This document shows positions 9,436-17,331 of a stretch of 64,000 bases of DNA, in pieces. Position numbers and translations under genes: made by a program. This DNA is from DATKUK01 sp035530655 (GTDB lineage Bacteria; Planctomycetota; Phycisphaerae; UBA1845; DATKUK01). The notes below the pieces were generated by a model that saw nothing but the letters and a program-made list of their open reading frames with translations, was not told the DNA's origin and did not search any database. Positions within the stretch are counted from its first letter, which is position 1. Each line of letters opens with the position of its first letter. The stretch is from contig DATKUK010000109.1 of the NCBI GenBank assembly GCA_035530655.1, forward strand, positions 148,526 to 212,525. The letters run 5' to 3'.

Positions 9436-9960
9436 TTACGCGTTGCGCCGTGGCCGGAGCCGACTGGGCGTCCTGAGGCCAAGCAACCCACGCAATCGCA
9501 ACATCAACCATAGCACATAGGGCGCGAGGACGGCGGTGTAAAGAGCGGTGTAGAGGGCGCCCAGGAGAACGTCGGTCGGACTCCAGGACAGCCTCGGCTC
9601 GAGCACGGCCGTCACCGATCGTGCGACCACTTGGATCAGTTCACAGCCGACCAGGGCCAGGAACAACTGCGTGACGGGATGGTCGCGGAACACGAGTTGG
9701 CGCAGGCGAACCAGTGCCAGGCCCACAAGCCCGAAGCTGAAGGCAAACGTGCCTAGGCGCACCTCGCTGAACAGGTCCAGGGCCAGTCCCGCCAGCCACG
9801 CGGCGATCAGTGCGTCAAGCGGCTCGGCGTGGAGCAGGTAGAACAGCGCCAACAGGAAAACAAGATCGGGTCCGATCCGCTGGATGCGGATCCACGACAC
9901 CACAGTGCTTTGCAGCACGGCGACGATAGCCAACAGAATGAGAAACCCTACCCACCGCAT
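9436..9960 (-). CDS. mreD: Rod-shape-determining protein MreD
   Basis: 174-residue inner-membrane protein with five to six hydrophobic segments and the MreD-like pattern GPDLVFLLALFYLL plus LDLFSEVRLGTFAFSFGLVG. It is part of the elongation complex with MreB, MreC, PBP2 and RodA. It is the first classical elongation gene here: mrdA and rodA follow. mreB and mreC, which usually precede it, are not in this window. The C-terminus is strongly basic. Confidence 0.85.
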   Translation of the reverse strand: MRWVGFLILLAIVAVLQSTVVSWIRIQRIGPDLVFLLALFYLLHAEPLDALIAAWLAGLALDLFSEVRLGTFAFSFGLVGLALVRLRQLVFRDHPVTQLFLALVGCELIQVVARSVTAVLEPRLSWSPTDVLLGALYTALYTAVLAPYVLWLMLRLRGLLGLRTPSRLRPRRNA

Positions 9961-9998
9961 GCGCCGGCGCCTGCCCGCTCCGACTATACTTCACTGCG

Positions 9999-11063
9999 CT
10001 ACTGCGCCGCCTGGCCGGCCGTACGATCGGCGTGGGGACTCCCGGCGGAACGTCGGTCGACGATTTCCACGATGGCCTTGGCTGCAGCAACCCGCACCTC
10101 TGGCGCGTCGGTGCGCATGGCCTGAGCCAGCGCCCCAAGGCCGGATTCGTCGCCGATAGCCCCGAGGGCCAAAGCGGCCATGGCACGTTTACGTCCAATC
10201 TGCTGTTCGGGCGGGTCGACTTTGACCACCTCAGGCGACTGGTCGGGCTGATCGAAGCGCAGCGACCCCAGCGCCAGGCGCAGGCCATCCGTCTGCCCCA
10301 GCCGCCCGAGCCCGCGAGCGGCAACCAGCCTCGTTTCCGGATGCGGACCTTCCTCCAAACGATACCGGAACAGGCTCTCGCACTTGGGCTCCCCCAGCAG
10401 GGCCAGCTCCAACAACGCGAAGGTTTGCCTGTCACTGAAGCCGCTGTGAGCCGAGTATACCAGTTGCTGGATGGCCTTCTCGCTGCCCAGTCGAGCCATC
10501 GCCGCGGTCGCTTCCCATCGGACGCCCTGATCGCGGTCGTGCACCGCGCGAGTCAGGAGCACCATCGACTTCGGTTCGCCAAGCCGCCCCAGCAACTGGG
10601 CGGTCAATCGCCGAACCGCCGCATCTTCGTGTTCGAGCAGAAGCGATGCGAGTTCACTGGTGCGGGATTGATCTCCCATTCGGTGCAGTGCCCAGATCGC
10701 CGCCGCTCGGACCGCGTCGTGGCTGTCCTGAAGGCGCTCCCGCAGAAGGTGCATCGCATCCTGGTCGTGCGCCTCGCCCAGCCCCACGCACGCCTCGAAC
10801 CGCACGCCCCAATAATCATCTGACAGGGCATACCGAAATCGCTCGACCGCTTCTGCGGCAGACGTGTCGGACAAGGCCTCGAGTGCGCGGACCCGTATCG
10901 TCGCCGAATCGTCCAGGCAGTACCACTTGAGGTAACCCACCGCCTCGATGCGCAGTTGATTCGGGTCGATCGGAGCGAGATGACTGCATCCTACCGCGCC
11001 CGTGAGCGCCCACATGGCGGCCAACGGGATCATTAGCCCAGATGGTAAGGCGATTCTCGACAT
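9999..11063 (-). CDS. HEAT-repeat protein, probable lipoprotein
   Basis: 354 residues. The N-terminus has a hydrophobic stretch ending in TGAVGCSHL, a plausible but non-ideal lipobox (cysteine near residue 26). From about residue 40 to the end it consists of HEAT-like helical pairs of about 30 residues with the usual pattern of aliphatic helix, aspartate, V-R-x-x-A: for example DSATIRVRALEAL, SHDAVRAAAIWAL and DQGVRWEATAAMARLG. Such repeats form protein-binding solenoids. It sits between lnt (7-nt gap) and mreD (38-nt gap), so it belongs to the envelope operon, in the place where mreC is often found. The partner is unknown. Confidence 0.75.
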   Translation of the reverse strand: MSRIALPSGLMIPLAAMWALTGAVGCSHLAPIDPNQLRIEAVGYLKWYCLDDSATIRVRALEALSDTSAAEAVERFRYALSDDYWGVRFEACVGLGEAHDQDAMHLLRERLQDSHDAVRAAAIWALHRMGDQSRTSELASLLLEHEDAAVRRLTAQLLGRLGEPKSMVLLTRAVHDRDQGVRWEATAAMARLGSEKAIQQLVYSAHSGFSDRQTFALLELALLGEPKCESLFRYRLEEGPHPETRLVAARGLGRLGQTDGLRLALGSLRFDQPDQSPEVVKVDPPEQQIGRKRAMAALALGAIGDESGLGALAQAMRTDAPEVRVAAAKAIVEIVDRRSAGSPHADRTAGQAAQ

Positions 11064-11070
11064 GATCCCT

Positions 11071-12948
11071 TCATCCGGACTGCGTGGCGCCCGCCTGATC
11101 CGCAGACCGATGCAGCTTCCACCACCGCCGAAGCCTGGCGATGACCGACTCGGCCAGCACTGCCGCGACCAGCAAGCCGCACATCATCGCGAACCAATCT
11201 CCCCATCGCGTGTAGGGCGCGAACCGATCCGAGAGCTTTAGCGTTCTGACCAGATACCCCGTTTCACCCTCGTCGATCATGCCGTGAACGCGGCCGACCG
11301 GGTCGATGAACGCACTGACGCCTGTGTTGACCGCTCGGGCGATGGCCACGCGGTTCTCGACCGCACGGAACACGCATATCGCCAAGTGCTGCATGTGCTC
11401 GGCCCCGTGGTGAAACCATCCGTCATTGCTGATGTTCAGCAGAAAGTCGGCCTGTTTCGCCTCGTGTCCTTGCCCAACGAACGCTCGGCAGACGTACGGC
11501 ATGCAGTCTTCATAGCAGATGGGTACACCGAAGCGGTACGTACGACCGTTCTGCGAGTTCGCCCGCATCGTCAGCACCTTGAACTGAGATCCGGCCGTCA
11601 GCGAGTACTCCGACCCGCTGCGACCCCAAGGCGTGATGCTGTTGAGGCTCTGGTACAGCAAGTGGAGCCGTCCGTCACGAAACGGCACGAACTCACCGAA
11701 CAGCACCAGGTGCACCTTATCGTAGCGATCGGGTTCCTCTCGTCCGGTCGACTCGTAGAGGTACGCCGAATTGTACCGCTTGATCTTAGGGTACACCGCC
11801 GTGGGGAAAAGCTCGTACGCCATCGAGCCGACGAGCACATAGGTTGGGCTCAGTCCGTTGGCATCGCCCATCCCAATACCCAGTGCCTCCAGATGGGTAA
11901 CGAGGGCCCGTTCGTCGCCCCGGGCCAGGGCGCGCAGGATCGCATCGGTGCGTCGTGAGTATAGCTGTCTGGCCCGGCCGACATAACCTGCAATGAGCTG
12001 TTTCGCCTCCAGAAAATCCGGATTTAGCACGTCACCCCATGCCGTTTCCGGGAAGGCAAGGATATCCGGCTCATCGTGCGCCGCCTGGATGGCCAGTCTG
12101 AGATGCGCCGCCAACTTCTCGAATGCAGACGGCCCTTCGCCTTCGTCGAGCACCTCAAGTGGATAGTCCTCCTGAATCACCGCTACCCGCGGGCCCTCCG
12201 CAAGCGCGATGGTGGCAAGACGGTAACGCCCATACGCGATCGTGGCTGCCACGCCCAACACGGTGACCACGACCGACGCACGCACCATCCGGCGCCGAAT
12301 GCGCCACGGATGGCGCCGCACCAGCAGCCACCCCAGCAGCAGGTCGGCCGCACACCCGTTCACCATCGCGATGACGAAAGTCACCCCGTATGCGCCCACC
12401 AGGTCGCTCACCTGGATCAGGGCAAGCACGCGGTAATGGCTGTGCGACAGGAAGAACCATGGAAAGCCGGTCATCACCCATGCCCGCAACATCTCGTTGG
12501 CCACCCAGACGACCGGAAAAACGATGGCCGCGGGCAGACGCCACCGCACGCACGCATGGTGCACGGGCCACGCCGACAGAGGAAAATAGACCGCCAGGTA
12601 CACGGCCATCGCAAACGTTCCTGCCGGCCAACGCACCCCCAACGCCTCAATGAACGCGACATCCCACAGCCAGTGCAGGTTGAGGAAGAAGAAGATGAAC
12701 CCCGCCACATAGCTGCTGGCATACAGCCAGCCCTGCCGTTCGGCGGTGCAGACGGCCAGCAGCCATGGCACCATGCACACGTAACTGAGGGGCCAGCAAT
12801 TGACTGGCGCGAAGATCAGGCTCAACAGCAACGCCGTCAGCATGGACAGCCCGAGCACTGCCCATCGCGAACGAATCCGCAACGGCTTGCGCTCGTCCGT
12901 GTCCCGTCGTCTTGGGTCGGTCTTGGACGTGCCTGAAGAAGTCTTCAA
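11071..12948 (-). CDS. lnt: Apolipoprotein N-acyltransferase
   Basis: Adds the third acyl chain to lipoproteins in the inner membrane. Several N-terminal membrane helices precede a nitrilase-like domain with the catalytic triad in context: E in AFPETAWGD, K in YDKVHLVLFGEFVPF, C in GVPICYEDCMPYV, then SNDGWFHHGAEH. The open frame runs upstream to 13293 into galE, but that extension is low-complexity and overlaps another gene. The TTG at 12948 has AGGAAG 6 nt upstream and gives 625 residues; the ATG at 13023 is an alternative. The supported lipoproteins include the downstream HEAT protein and MsrB. Confidence 0.85.
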   Translation of the reverse strand: MKTSSGTSKTDPRRRDTDERKPLRIRSRWAVLGLSMLTALLLSLIFAPVNCWPLSYVCMVPWLLAVCTAERQGWLYASSYVAGFIFFFLNLHWLWDVAFIEALGVRWPAGTFAMAVYLAVYFPLSAWPVHHACVRWRLPAAIVFPVVWVANEMLRAWVMTGFPWFFLSHSHYRVLALIQVSDLVGAYGVTFVIAMVNGCAADLLLGWLLVRRHPWRIRRRMVRASVVVTVLGVAATIAYGRYRLATIALAEGPRVAVIQEDYPLEVLDEGEGPSAFEKLAAHLRLAIQAAHDEPDILAFPETAWGDVLNPDFLEAKQLIAGYVGRARQLYSRRTDAILRALARGDERALVTHLEALGIGMGDANGLSPTYVLVGSMAYELFPTAVYPKIKRYNSAYLYESTGREEPDRYDKVHLVLFGEFVPFRDGRLHLLYQSLNSITPWGRSGSEYSLTAGSQFKVLTMRANSQNGRTYRFGVPICYEDCMPYVCRAFVGQGHEAKQADFLLNISNDGWFHHGAEHMQHLAICVFRAVENRVAIARAVNTGVSAFIDPVGRVHGMIDEGETGYLVRTLKLSDRFAPYTRWGDWFAMMCGLLVAAVLAESVIARLRRWWKLHRSADQAGATQSG

Positions 12949-13105
12949 TCGTGCTTCCTGTCGCCCGTGTATACCACAGCTCGATTGTGGGAGTGCAACC
13001 GGCTGCGCCGGTGACGTACGCATGGTGCGTCCGTCCTGGACGGGCGCAATGGCCCGCTCAACGCCACATACCGCTGCGTCATTGTGGCAGAACGCTTCGT
13101 ACCAA

Positions 13106-14119
13106 TCAAGCGGAGCTTTGCGAGCGCGGCCCGACAGCGTCGTAGCCGTTCGGGTGGGCGGCAAACCACCGCCACGCCGTCTGGACGATGTCGTCGATGT
13201 CCTCGAACTGCGGGTGCCAACCCAACTCCGAGCGGAGTTTGCCTGCATCGGCGTATAGCTCGGGTGGGTCGCCGGGGCGGCGATCAGCCTCACCGACGCT
13301 CATGGATCGACCGATGACTCGGCCGATGGTGTCGAGCACTTCGCGAACGCTGTACCCGCGACCGATTCCGCAGTTGTACGCGCGCATCACCCCCGGCTCG
13401 GCCGCCTCGAGCGCCAGCAAGTGGGCCGCAGCCAGATCGTCGACGTGAACGTAGTCGCGTATGCACGTGCCGTCGGGGGTGGGATAGTCGGTACCATAGA
13501 TCTTGAAGCCATCGAGCCGGCCCATCGCCGCCAGCAGACCGCGAGGGATCAAATGGATCTCGGGATCGTGATCCTCCCCAAGCGTCCCGTCCGCCGCACA
13601 CCCCGATGCATTGAAATACCGAAGCGCTACCGCCGCCAGGCCCCAGGCCGAACCGCAATCTCGCAACATGTGCTCGACCGTCAGCTTGCTCCGTCCGTAC
13701 GGCGTAACCGGATTCTGTGGGTGCTCCTCCGTGATCGGCAGCTTCTGCGGCACGCCGTACGTGGCACAGGTGGAGCTGAACACGATGCGCCGAACGCCAG
13801 CCTGCTTCATATGCTGGAGCAGAACGACCGTCTTGGCGACGTTGTTCTCATAGTACTTGAGGGGTTGGGCAACCGACTCAGACACATTGAGATGGCCCGC
13901 CAAGTGAATCACCCCATCAACCCGATGCTCAGCCAGCAGGCTCCCGAGAGCCGACCGATCGGCTACGTCCGCCCGGATCAGCACAGCCTTGCGATGGACG
14001 GCAGCCGCGTGGCCGGCTGACAGATCGTCCAGCACCACCACCTGATGGCTACGCTCGCAGAGCAGCTTTACACAGTGACTGCCGATGTACCCCGCACCGC
14101 CGGTAACCAACACCTTCAT
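13106..14119 (-). CDS. galE: UDP-glucose 4-epimerase
   Basis: Interconverts UDP-glucose and UDP-galactose (extended short-chain dehydrogenase family, NAD+ bound). At 337 residues it has the normal length. The Rossmann motif GGAGYIG is at 7-13, the catalytic serine/threonine lies in FSSTCATYG (114-122), and YxxxK is Y141/K145 in YGRSK. IRDYVHVDDLA is also typical. A strong GGAGGAAGGG ribosome-binding site precedes the ATG at 14119. It is the first gene of the minus-strand envelope cluster and probably supplies sugar nucleotides for envelope glycans. Confidence 0.93.
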   Translation of the reverse strand: MKVLVTGGAGYIGSHCVKLLCERSHQVVVLDDLSAGHAAAVHRKAVLIRADVADRSALGSLLAEHRVDGVIHLAGHLNVSESVAQPLKYYENNVAKTVVLLQHMKQAGVRRIVFSSTCATYGVPQKLPITEEHPQNPVTPYGRSKLTVEHMLRDCGSAWGLAAVALRYFNASGCAADGTLGEDHDPEIHLIPRGLLAAMGRLDGFKIYGTDYPTPDGTCIRDYVHVDDLAAAHLLALEAAEPGVMRAYNCGIGRGYSVREVLDTIGRVIGRSMSVGEADRRPGDPPELYADAGKLRSELGWHPQFEDIDDIVQTAWRWFAAHPNGYDAVGPRSQSSA

Positions 14120-14170
14120 CCGGGTTCCCTTCCTCCCGCCACTGCGTCCCTGGCGGCTGTCTCTGGACTC

Positions 14171-14497
14171 CTAGCTGATGACCTCGTCCAGCAGCGACGC
14201 GCTGATTACCACCGTCCGCATGACAAAAACGCGACCGCGAGTGGCGCGTATTCCGTGCAGGCTCACCTCCAGTACGTATAGCTCCTTCGACGCCTGCCCG
14301 TCGTTTCGGTCGTGCACATCCGCCTCAGTCAGCCAGTACCCTTCCCGATTGATTCGTTCGAGCGTGCCGATATACACAATCGGCCCTGCTGTATCCAGCA
14401 CCACCTGCCGACCGACCCACTCACCCAGTTCCGAAGCGCCTTGCACAGCGAACACCCGCCTGCAACCATAGTGATGCTCCTGTATACTACGTCTCAC
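14171..14497 (-). CDS. Small conserved-looking protein with Sm-like/beta-barrel pattern
   Basis: Up to 108 residues, not recognised. The core (VGRQVVLDTAGPIVYIGTLE, then REGYWLTEADVHD) alternates strands in a way that resembles an Sm-like or small beta-barrel domain, so RNA or ligand binding is conceivable. The start is uncertain. The longest frame starts at a GTG at 14497, but the likely promoter -10 lies at 14484-14489, inside it. GTG at 14455 or 14446 (preceded by AGGCGG) would then be better and give about 91-94 residues. It is divergent from the gene starting near 14573. Confidence 0.6.
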   Translation of the reverse strand: MRRSIQEHHYGCRRVFAVQGASELGEWVGRQVVLDTAGPIVYIGTLERINREGYWLTEADVHDRNDGQASKELYVLEVSLHGIRATRGRVFVMRTVVISASLLDEVIS

Positions 14498-14513
14498 TTT
14501 CGGAGGCGGTCAA
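14484..14513 (-). promoter_or_regulatory. Possible sigma-70 promoter for the small minus-strand gene
   Basis: On the minus strand TTGACC (14508-14513) and TAGTAT (14484-14489) are separated by 18 nt. The same few bases contain TATACT on the plus strand (14483-14488), which could serve the divergent gene. The two signals overlap, so the two promoters would compete. Confidence 0.4.
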
Positions 14514-14572
14514 GGCGTCTGGGGGCACGGGCGTGGGTGGGTCTTGCTTGGCCTCGCAGCGGCTGGCTTGCG

Positions 14573-15181
14573 ATGGAGGCAGCGGTGTCCTTGCTCCGAT
14601 CGGGTCCTGCGCGAGAACTGGTCGACGTCGTGCGTCGACGTCACTTCGTCATGCACCGTACCGATCCGTTTGATCTGCCCTCACGCTATGCTGCACTGTA
14701 CCTCTTCACGATCGGTCACGATCGTCGGGTGGTCTGGGCGGCGTCGGGCGCCCACCCGGCCGGGCAACTGATGGCGTTCCAGTACACGCATAGGCTCGGC
14801 GCCTCCCAGCGCTGGGCACGCGTGGTCTGGACGGTGGCCGTGCTGGAGAGCGCCACGCCTCGCCCCGGCACTTTGTTGCAGGGAATGGTCGAGCCAATCG
14901 CCGTTGGACCCTTTGCCCGATACTGTCACGTACCCCTGGAAGGTGCCACCGAACCGATGGAGTCACAGAAGGCGTTTTGTGAGTCGGCAGTGACCTTGCG
15001 CTGCTGGTTGGACGAGGGCTTGGTGGGTTTTCTCGGCGAGCAGGACCCGCGTACGGCCTGGGAGTTGCGGGGGTGCCTCGTTGCCGGATACCGACCCGAT
15101 CCGGCCGACGCCGCCGAAGTCGATCGCCTGCTGGATGCGGTCGTGCGGCTCCACGGTCTGACCTGCTCCCGCCGGGCATGA
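14573..15181 (+). CDS. Hypothetical protein
   Basis: 202 residues from the ATG at 14573, without recognisable relatives. The frame is open further upstream to 14312, but that part lies antisense to the small minus-strand gene. In-frame GTG at 14537 or ATG at 14474 are alternative starts; none has a good ribosome-binding site. The protein is soluble-looking, arginine-rich and tryptophan-containing (VVWAASGAHPAGQLMAFQYT), with no signal peptide, cysteine motif or nucleotide-binding loop. I cannot assign a function. Confidence 0.55.
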   Translation: MEAAVSLLRSGPARELVDVVRRRHFVMHRTDPFDLPSRYAALYLFTIGHDRRVVWAASGAHPAGQLMAFQYTHRLGASQRWARVVWTVAVLESATPRPGTLLQGMVEPIAVGPFARYCHVPLEGATEPMESQKAFCESAVTLRCWLDEGLVGFLGEQDPRTAWELRGCLVAGYRPDPADAAEVDRLLDAVVRLHGLTCSRRA

Positions 15182-15235
15182 GTGATCACGCCCGAACCGG
15201 GCAGAACGGCCATGCATCCAGCGGAGCCATGGCCT

Positions 15236-15241
15236 TATAAT
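15236..15241 (+). promoter_or_regulatory. -10 element for the transglutaminase-like gene
   Basis: A consensus TATAAT lies 32 nt before the ATG at 15274. A well-placed AGGAGG ribosome-binding site lies between (GACGAGGAGGAAATATG). The -35 region is poor. The implied leader is about 25 nt. Confidence 0.5.
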
Positions 15242-15273
15242 CACCCGGGTCGCTCGAACGACGAGGAGGAAAT

Positions 15274-17235
15274 ATGAGCTCTTTGATGGGACTTTTCATG
15301 GCTATGGTCGTTTCGCCGGCTCCAGCAACAACGCAGCCCGCGGTACAAGGCGTGGTCATCTCGCCACGCGTAACCGTGGAGGGTCAGCCCGACTACAGCG
15401 ATCTGGGCCGCTTCGTCCAGTTCTTCAAGGACAGGGGACTATCCGGGCAGGGCCTCGCCGTTGCCTTGTGGCAGCGCTTGTGCGGGACCGAGACCGGGCT
15501 GTACCACTTTAACGAGATCTTTGAAGGTCGTGAAACCGACTACGCGCTGGGCAACATTCGCGACCCGCTCAAGAACATGAACGTGCACAATCACGGCTTC
15601 TGCGGCATCCAGGGGCCGGTGTTGGCCGGCGTGTTTCGAGAGGCTGGCTTCGAGGCCCGCAGCTTCAGCGTGCCTGCCTGGAGTCATGTGGCCACCGAGG
15701 TGTGGTACGACGGGCAGTGGCACTACTTCGATCTGGACCTGCGAGGTGCTCTGATGCGACCCGACGGCGTGGTCGCGTCGGCGGCCGAGGCCCGCACCCA
15801 AAGGGAGTTGTGGACCGACCCGCAGCAGACGATCGAGCCCTTCTTTCCGAACGTTCGATCCAAATCGATCGGTTTCGAGCGGTTCTCAGCCAAACCTCTC
15901 GACACGCAGTATCACTGGTCCATACACGGTTGGACGACCGACCATGTGCTTCGCCCCGGCGAGTCGCTGACCCGCTGGTGGCAAAATCAGGGCGGCCGGT
16001 GGCATCACTGGCCGACCTATGTCGAGTGGATGCGCAAGCTGCTGGAAAAGCTCCCGCGGGGCATCAAGCCAAACCACGCCAATTTCAGCATCTGGGGCGT
16101 GGGCTCTGCCCTGATGCACTACGTGCCCGATCTGACGCATCGCACCCGCGACGTTGAGTTGGGTGCGTATCGGATCGACAACCTCAAGACCACGCCGAAG
16201 GGACTCACGCCCGTCGAGCCTGGTCGAGGGTCCGTTGTCTTCGAGGTGCTCAGTCCTTACATCATTGTGCCGATCATGGACGATCTGGATGACCCGAACA
16301 ACCTCCAACTCAACCGCGACGCAGCCACCGTTATGGTCGATGCAACCTCGCCGGTCGAGGGCGAGGTCAGCACCGACGGCGGGCGAACCTGGACGCCCCT
16401 CGGAACGCTGCCGAACAGGGCCCGCCTCGATCTGACACGCCTCGTGCGAGGGACGTATCAATACCTGCTCCGGCTCGCCGTCGACGGTCAGCCGGACGCA
16501 GCCACACTACAAGGCCTGGAGCTGCGCACGTGGGGCCAGGTTGCCCCCATCTCTATCCCGAGACTCGCCAAGGGCACCAACGTGCTGCACCTAGCCGTCA
16601 ACGATCCGCGGGGACGGCCCACGCGACTGCTGCCCGTGCTGCCCTATCTGGGCGATCCGGACGATGTCACGAAGTTCAACATTCAGATCGACGGTGAGTA
16701 TCAGCCCCAGAAGCCCACCGAGCGACTGACCGGTCGGGCGCTCGTGCCGGTGCAGGCCCCGCCCGGTCAGCAGATCGAGTGGCTCAGCGTCGGGGGAATG
16801 TTCCGGGCGCATCGTCTGGCGCGGGCCCACCTGACGGCCAACAAGATCGAGATTGCGCCCTCGCCAACCGGGCCGTTCAAAACCGTCTACGACGCGACCG
16901 GTACGGTGGCCGACTGGAACGATCATTGGCACTACGCCATGGATGTCGACGTCGTGTTGGACGAACCGGCACCCGTCGTCTACGTCCGCTATACCGGCGA
17001 TCCTGCCTGCAACGCGATACGGATCTACGCGCACTGTAGCGACACGCGCCCGGCCAACGTCGGGCAGATTCGGGTGACGCACGACTACTGCATCGGCGAC
17101 GAGCGAATCATCAAGTCGGTGGACGTGCCGGCCGCCGGCGGCTCGTACTCGATCGAGTGTCCGTCCGCGCCGACGAACGTCTCACTCAAGCTCGAAGTGC
17201 CCCATGCCGCGCGGGCCCAGCCGTCCCAGGACTGA
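15274..17235 (+). CDS. Secreted transglutaminase-like domain protein
   Basis: 653 residues with a weak N-terminal signal sequence (hydrophobic to about residue 17, then SPAPATTQPA). Residues 95-160 show a transglutaminase-like cysteine-histidine-aspartate arrangement: C in HNHGFCGIQGPVLAGVF, H in PAWSHVATEVWYDGQWHY, D in FDLDLRG. Such domains act as cysteine peptidases, amidases or acyltransferases, or are structural. The long C-terminal region looks beta-rich. The start is fixed by GAGGAGGAAAT before the ATG. It is monocistronic. A second protein with the same triad pattern is encoded at 52714-54390. Confidence 0.7.
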   Translation: MSSLMGLFMAMVVSPAPATTQPAVQGVVISPRVTVEGQPDYSDLGRFVQFFKDRGLSGQGLAVALWQRLCGTETGLYHFNEIFEGRETDYALGNIRDPLKNMNVHNHGFCGIQGPVLAGVFREAGFEARSFSVPAWSHVATEVWYDGQWHYFDLDLRGALMRPDGVVASAAEARTQRELWTDPQQTIEPFFPNVRSKSIGFERFSAKPLDTQYHWSIHGWTTDHVLRPGESLTRWWQNQGGRWHHWPTYVEWMRKLLEKLPRGIKPNHANFSIWGVGSALMHYVPDLTHRTRDVELGAYRIDNLKTTPKGLTPVEPGRGSVVFEVLSPYIIVPIMDDLDDPNNLQLNRDAATVMVDATSPVEGEVSTDGGRTWTPLGTLPNRARLDLTRLVRGTYQYLLRLAVDGQPDAATLQGLELRTWGQVAPISIPRLAKGTNVLHLAVNDPRGRPTRLLPVLPYLGDPDDVTKFNIQIDGEYQPQKPTERLTGRALVPVQAPPGQQIEWLSVGGMFRAHRLARAHLTANKIEIAPSPTGPFKTVYDATGTVADWNDHWHYAMDVDVVLDEPAPVVYVRYTGDPACNAIRIYAHCSDTRPANVGQIRVTHDYCIGDERIIKSVDVPAAGGSYSIECPSAPTNVSLKLEVPHAARAQPSQD

Positions 17236-17253
17236 GGATCGAGGCGTCGATCC
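17236..17253. terminator. Hairpin between convergent genes
   Basis: GGATCGA/TCGATCC, a perfect 7-bp stem with a GGCG loop, starts immediately after the stop codon at 17235. It has no T tract on either strand. It may contribute to 3'-end formation of the transglutaminase-like gene and of the convergent mttB-like gene. Confidence 0.35.
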
Positions 17254-17331
17254 GCCGGACCGTCGCAACGGACAGGCGCGCGGGCAATAGCGACGTCGCA
17301 GTCGGAAGGCGGCGCGGAGTGCGTGGGATGA

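Noticed and set aside
12949..13293. N-terminal extension of the lnt frame
   Set aside because: It overlaps galE, has no membrane or enzyme character, and a TTG with AGGAAG at 12948 gives a normal start.
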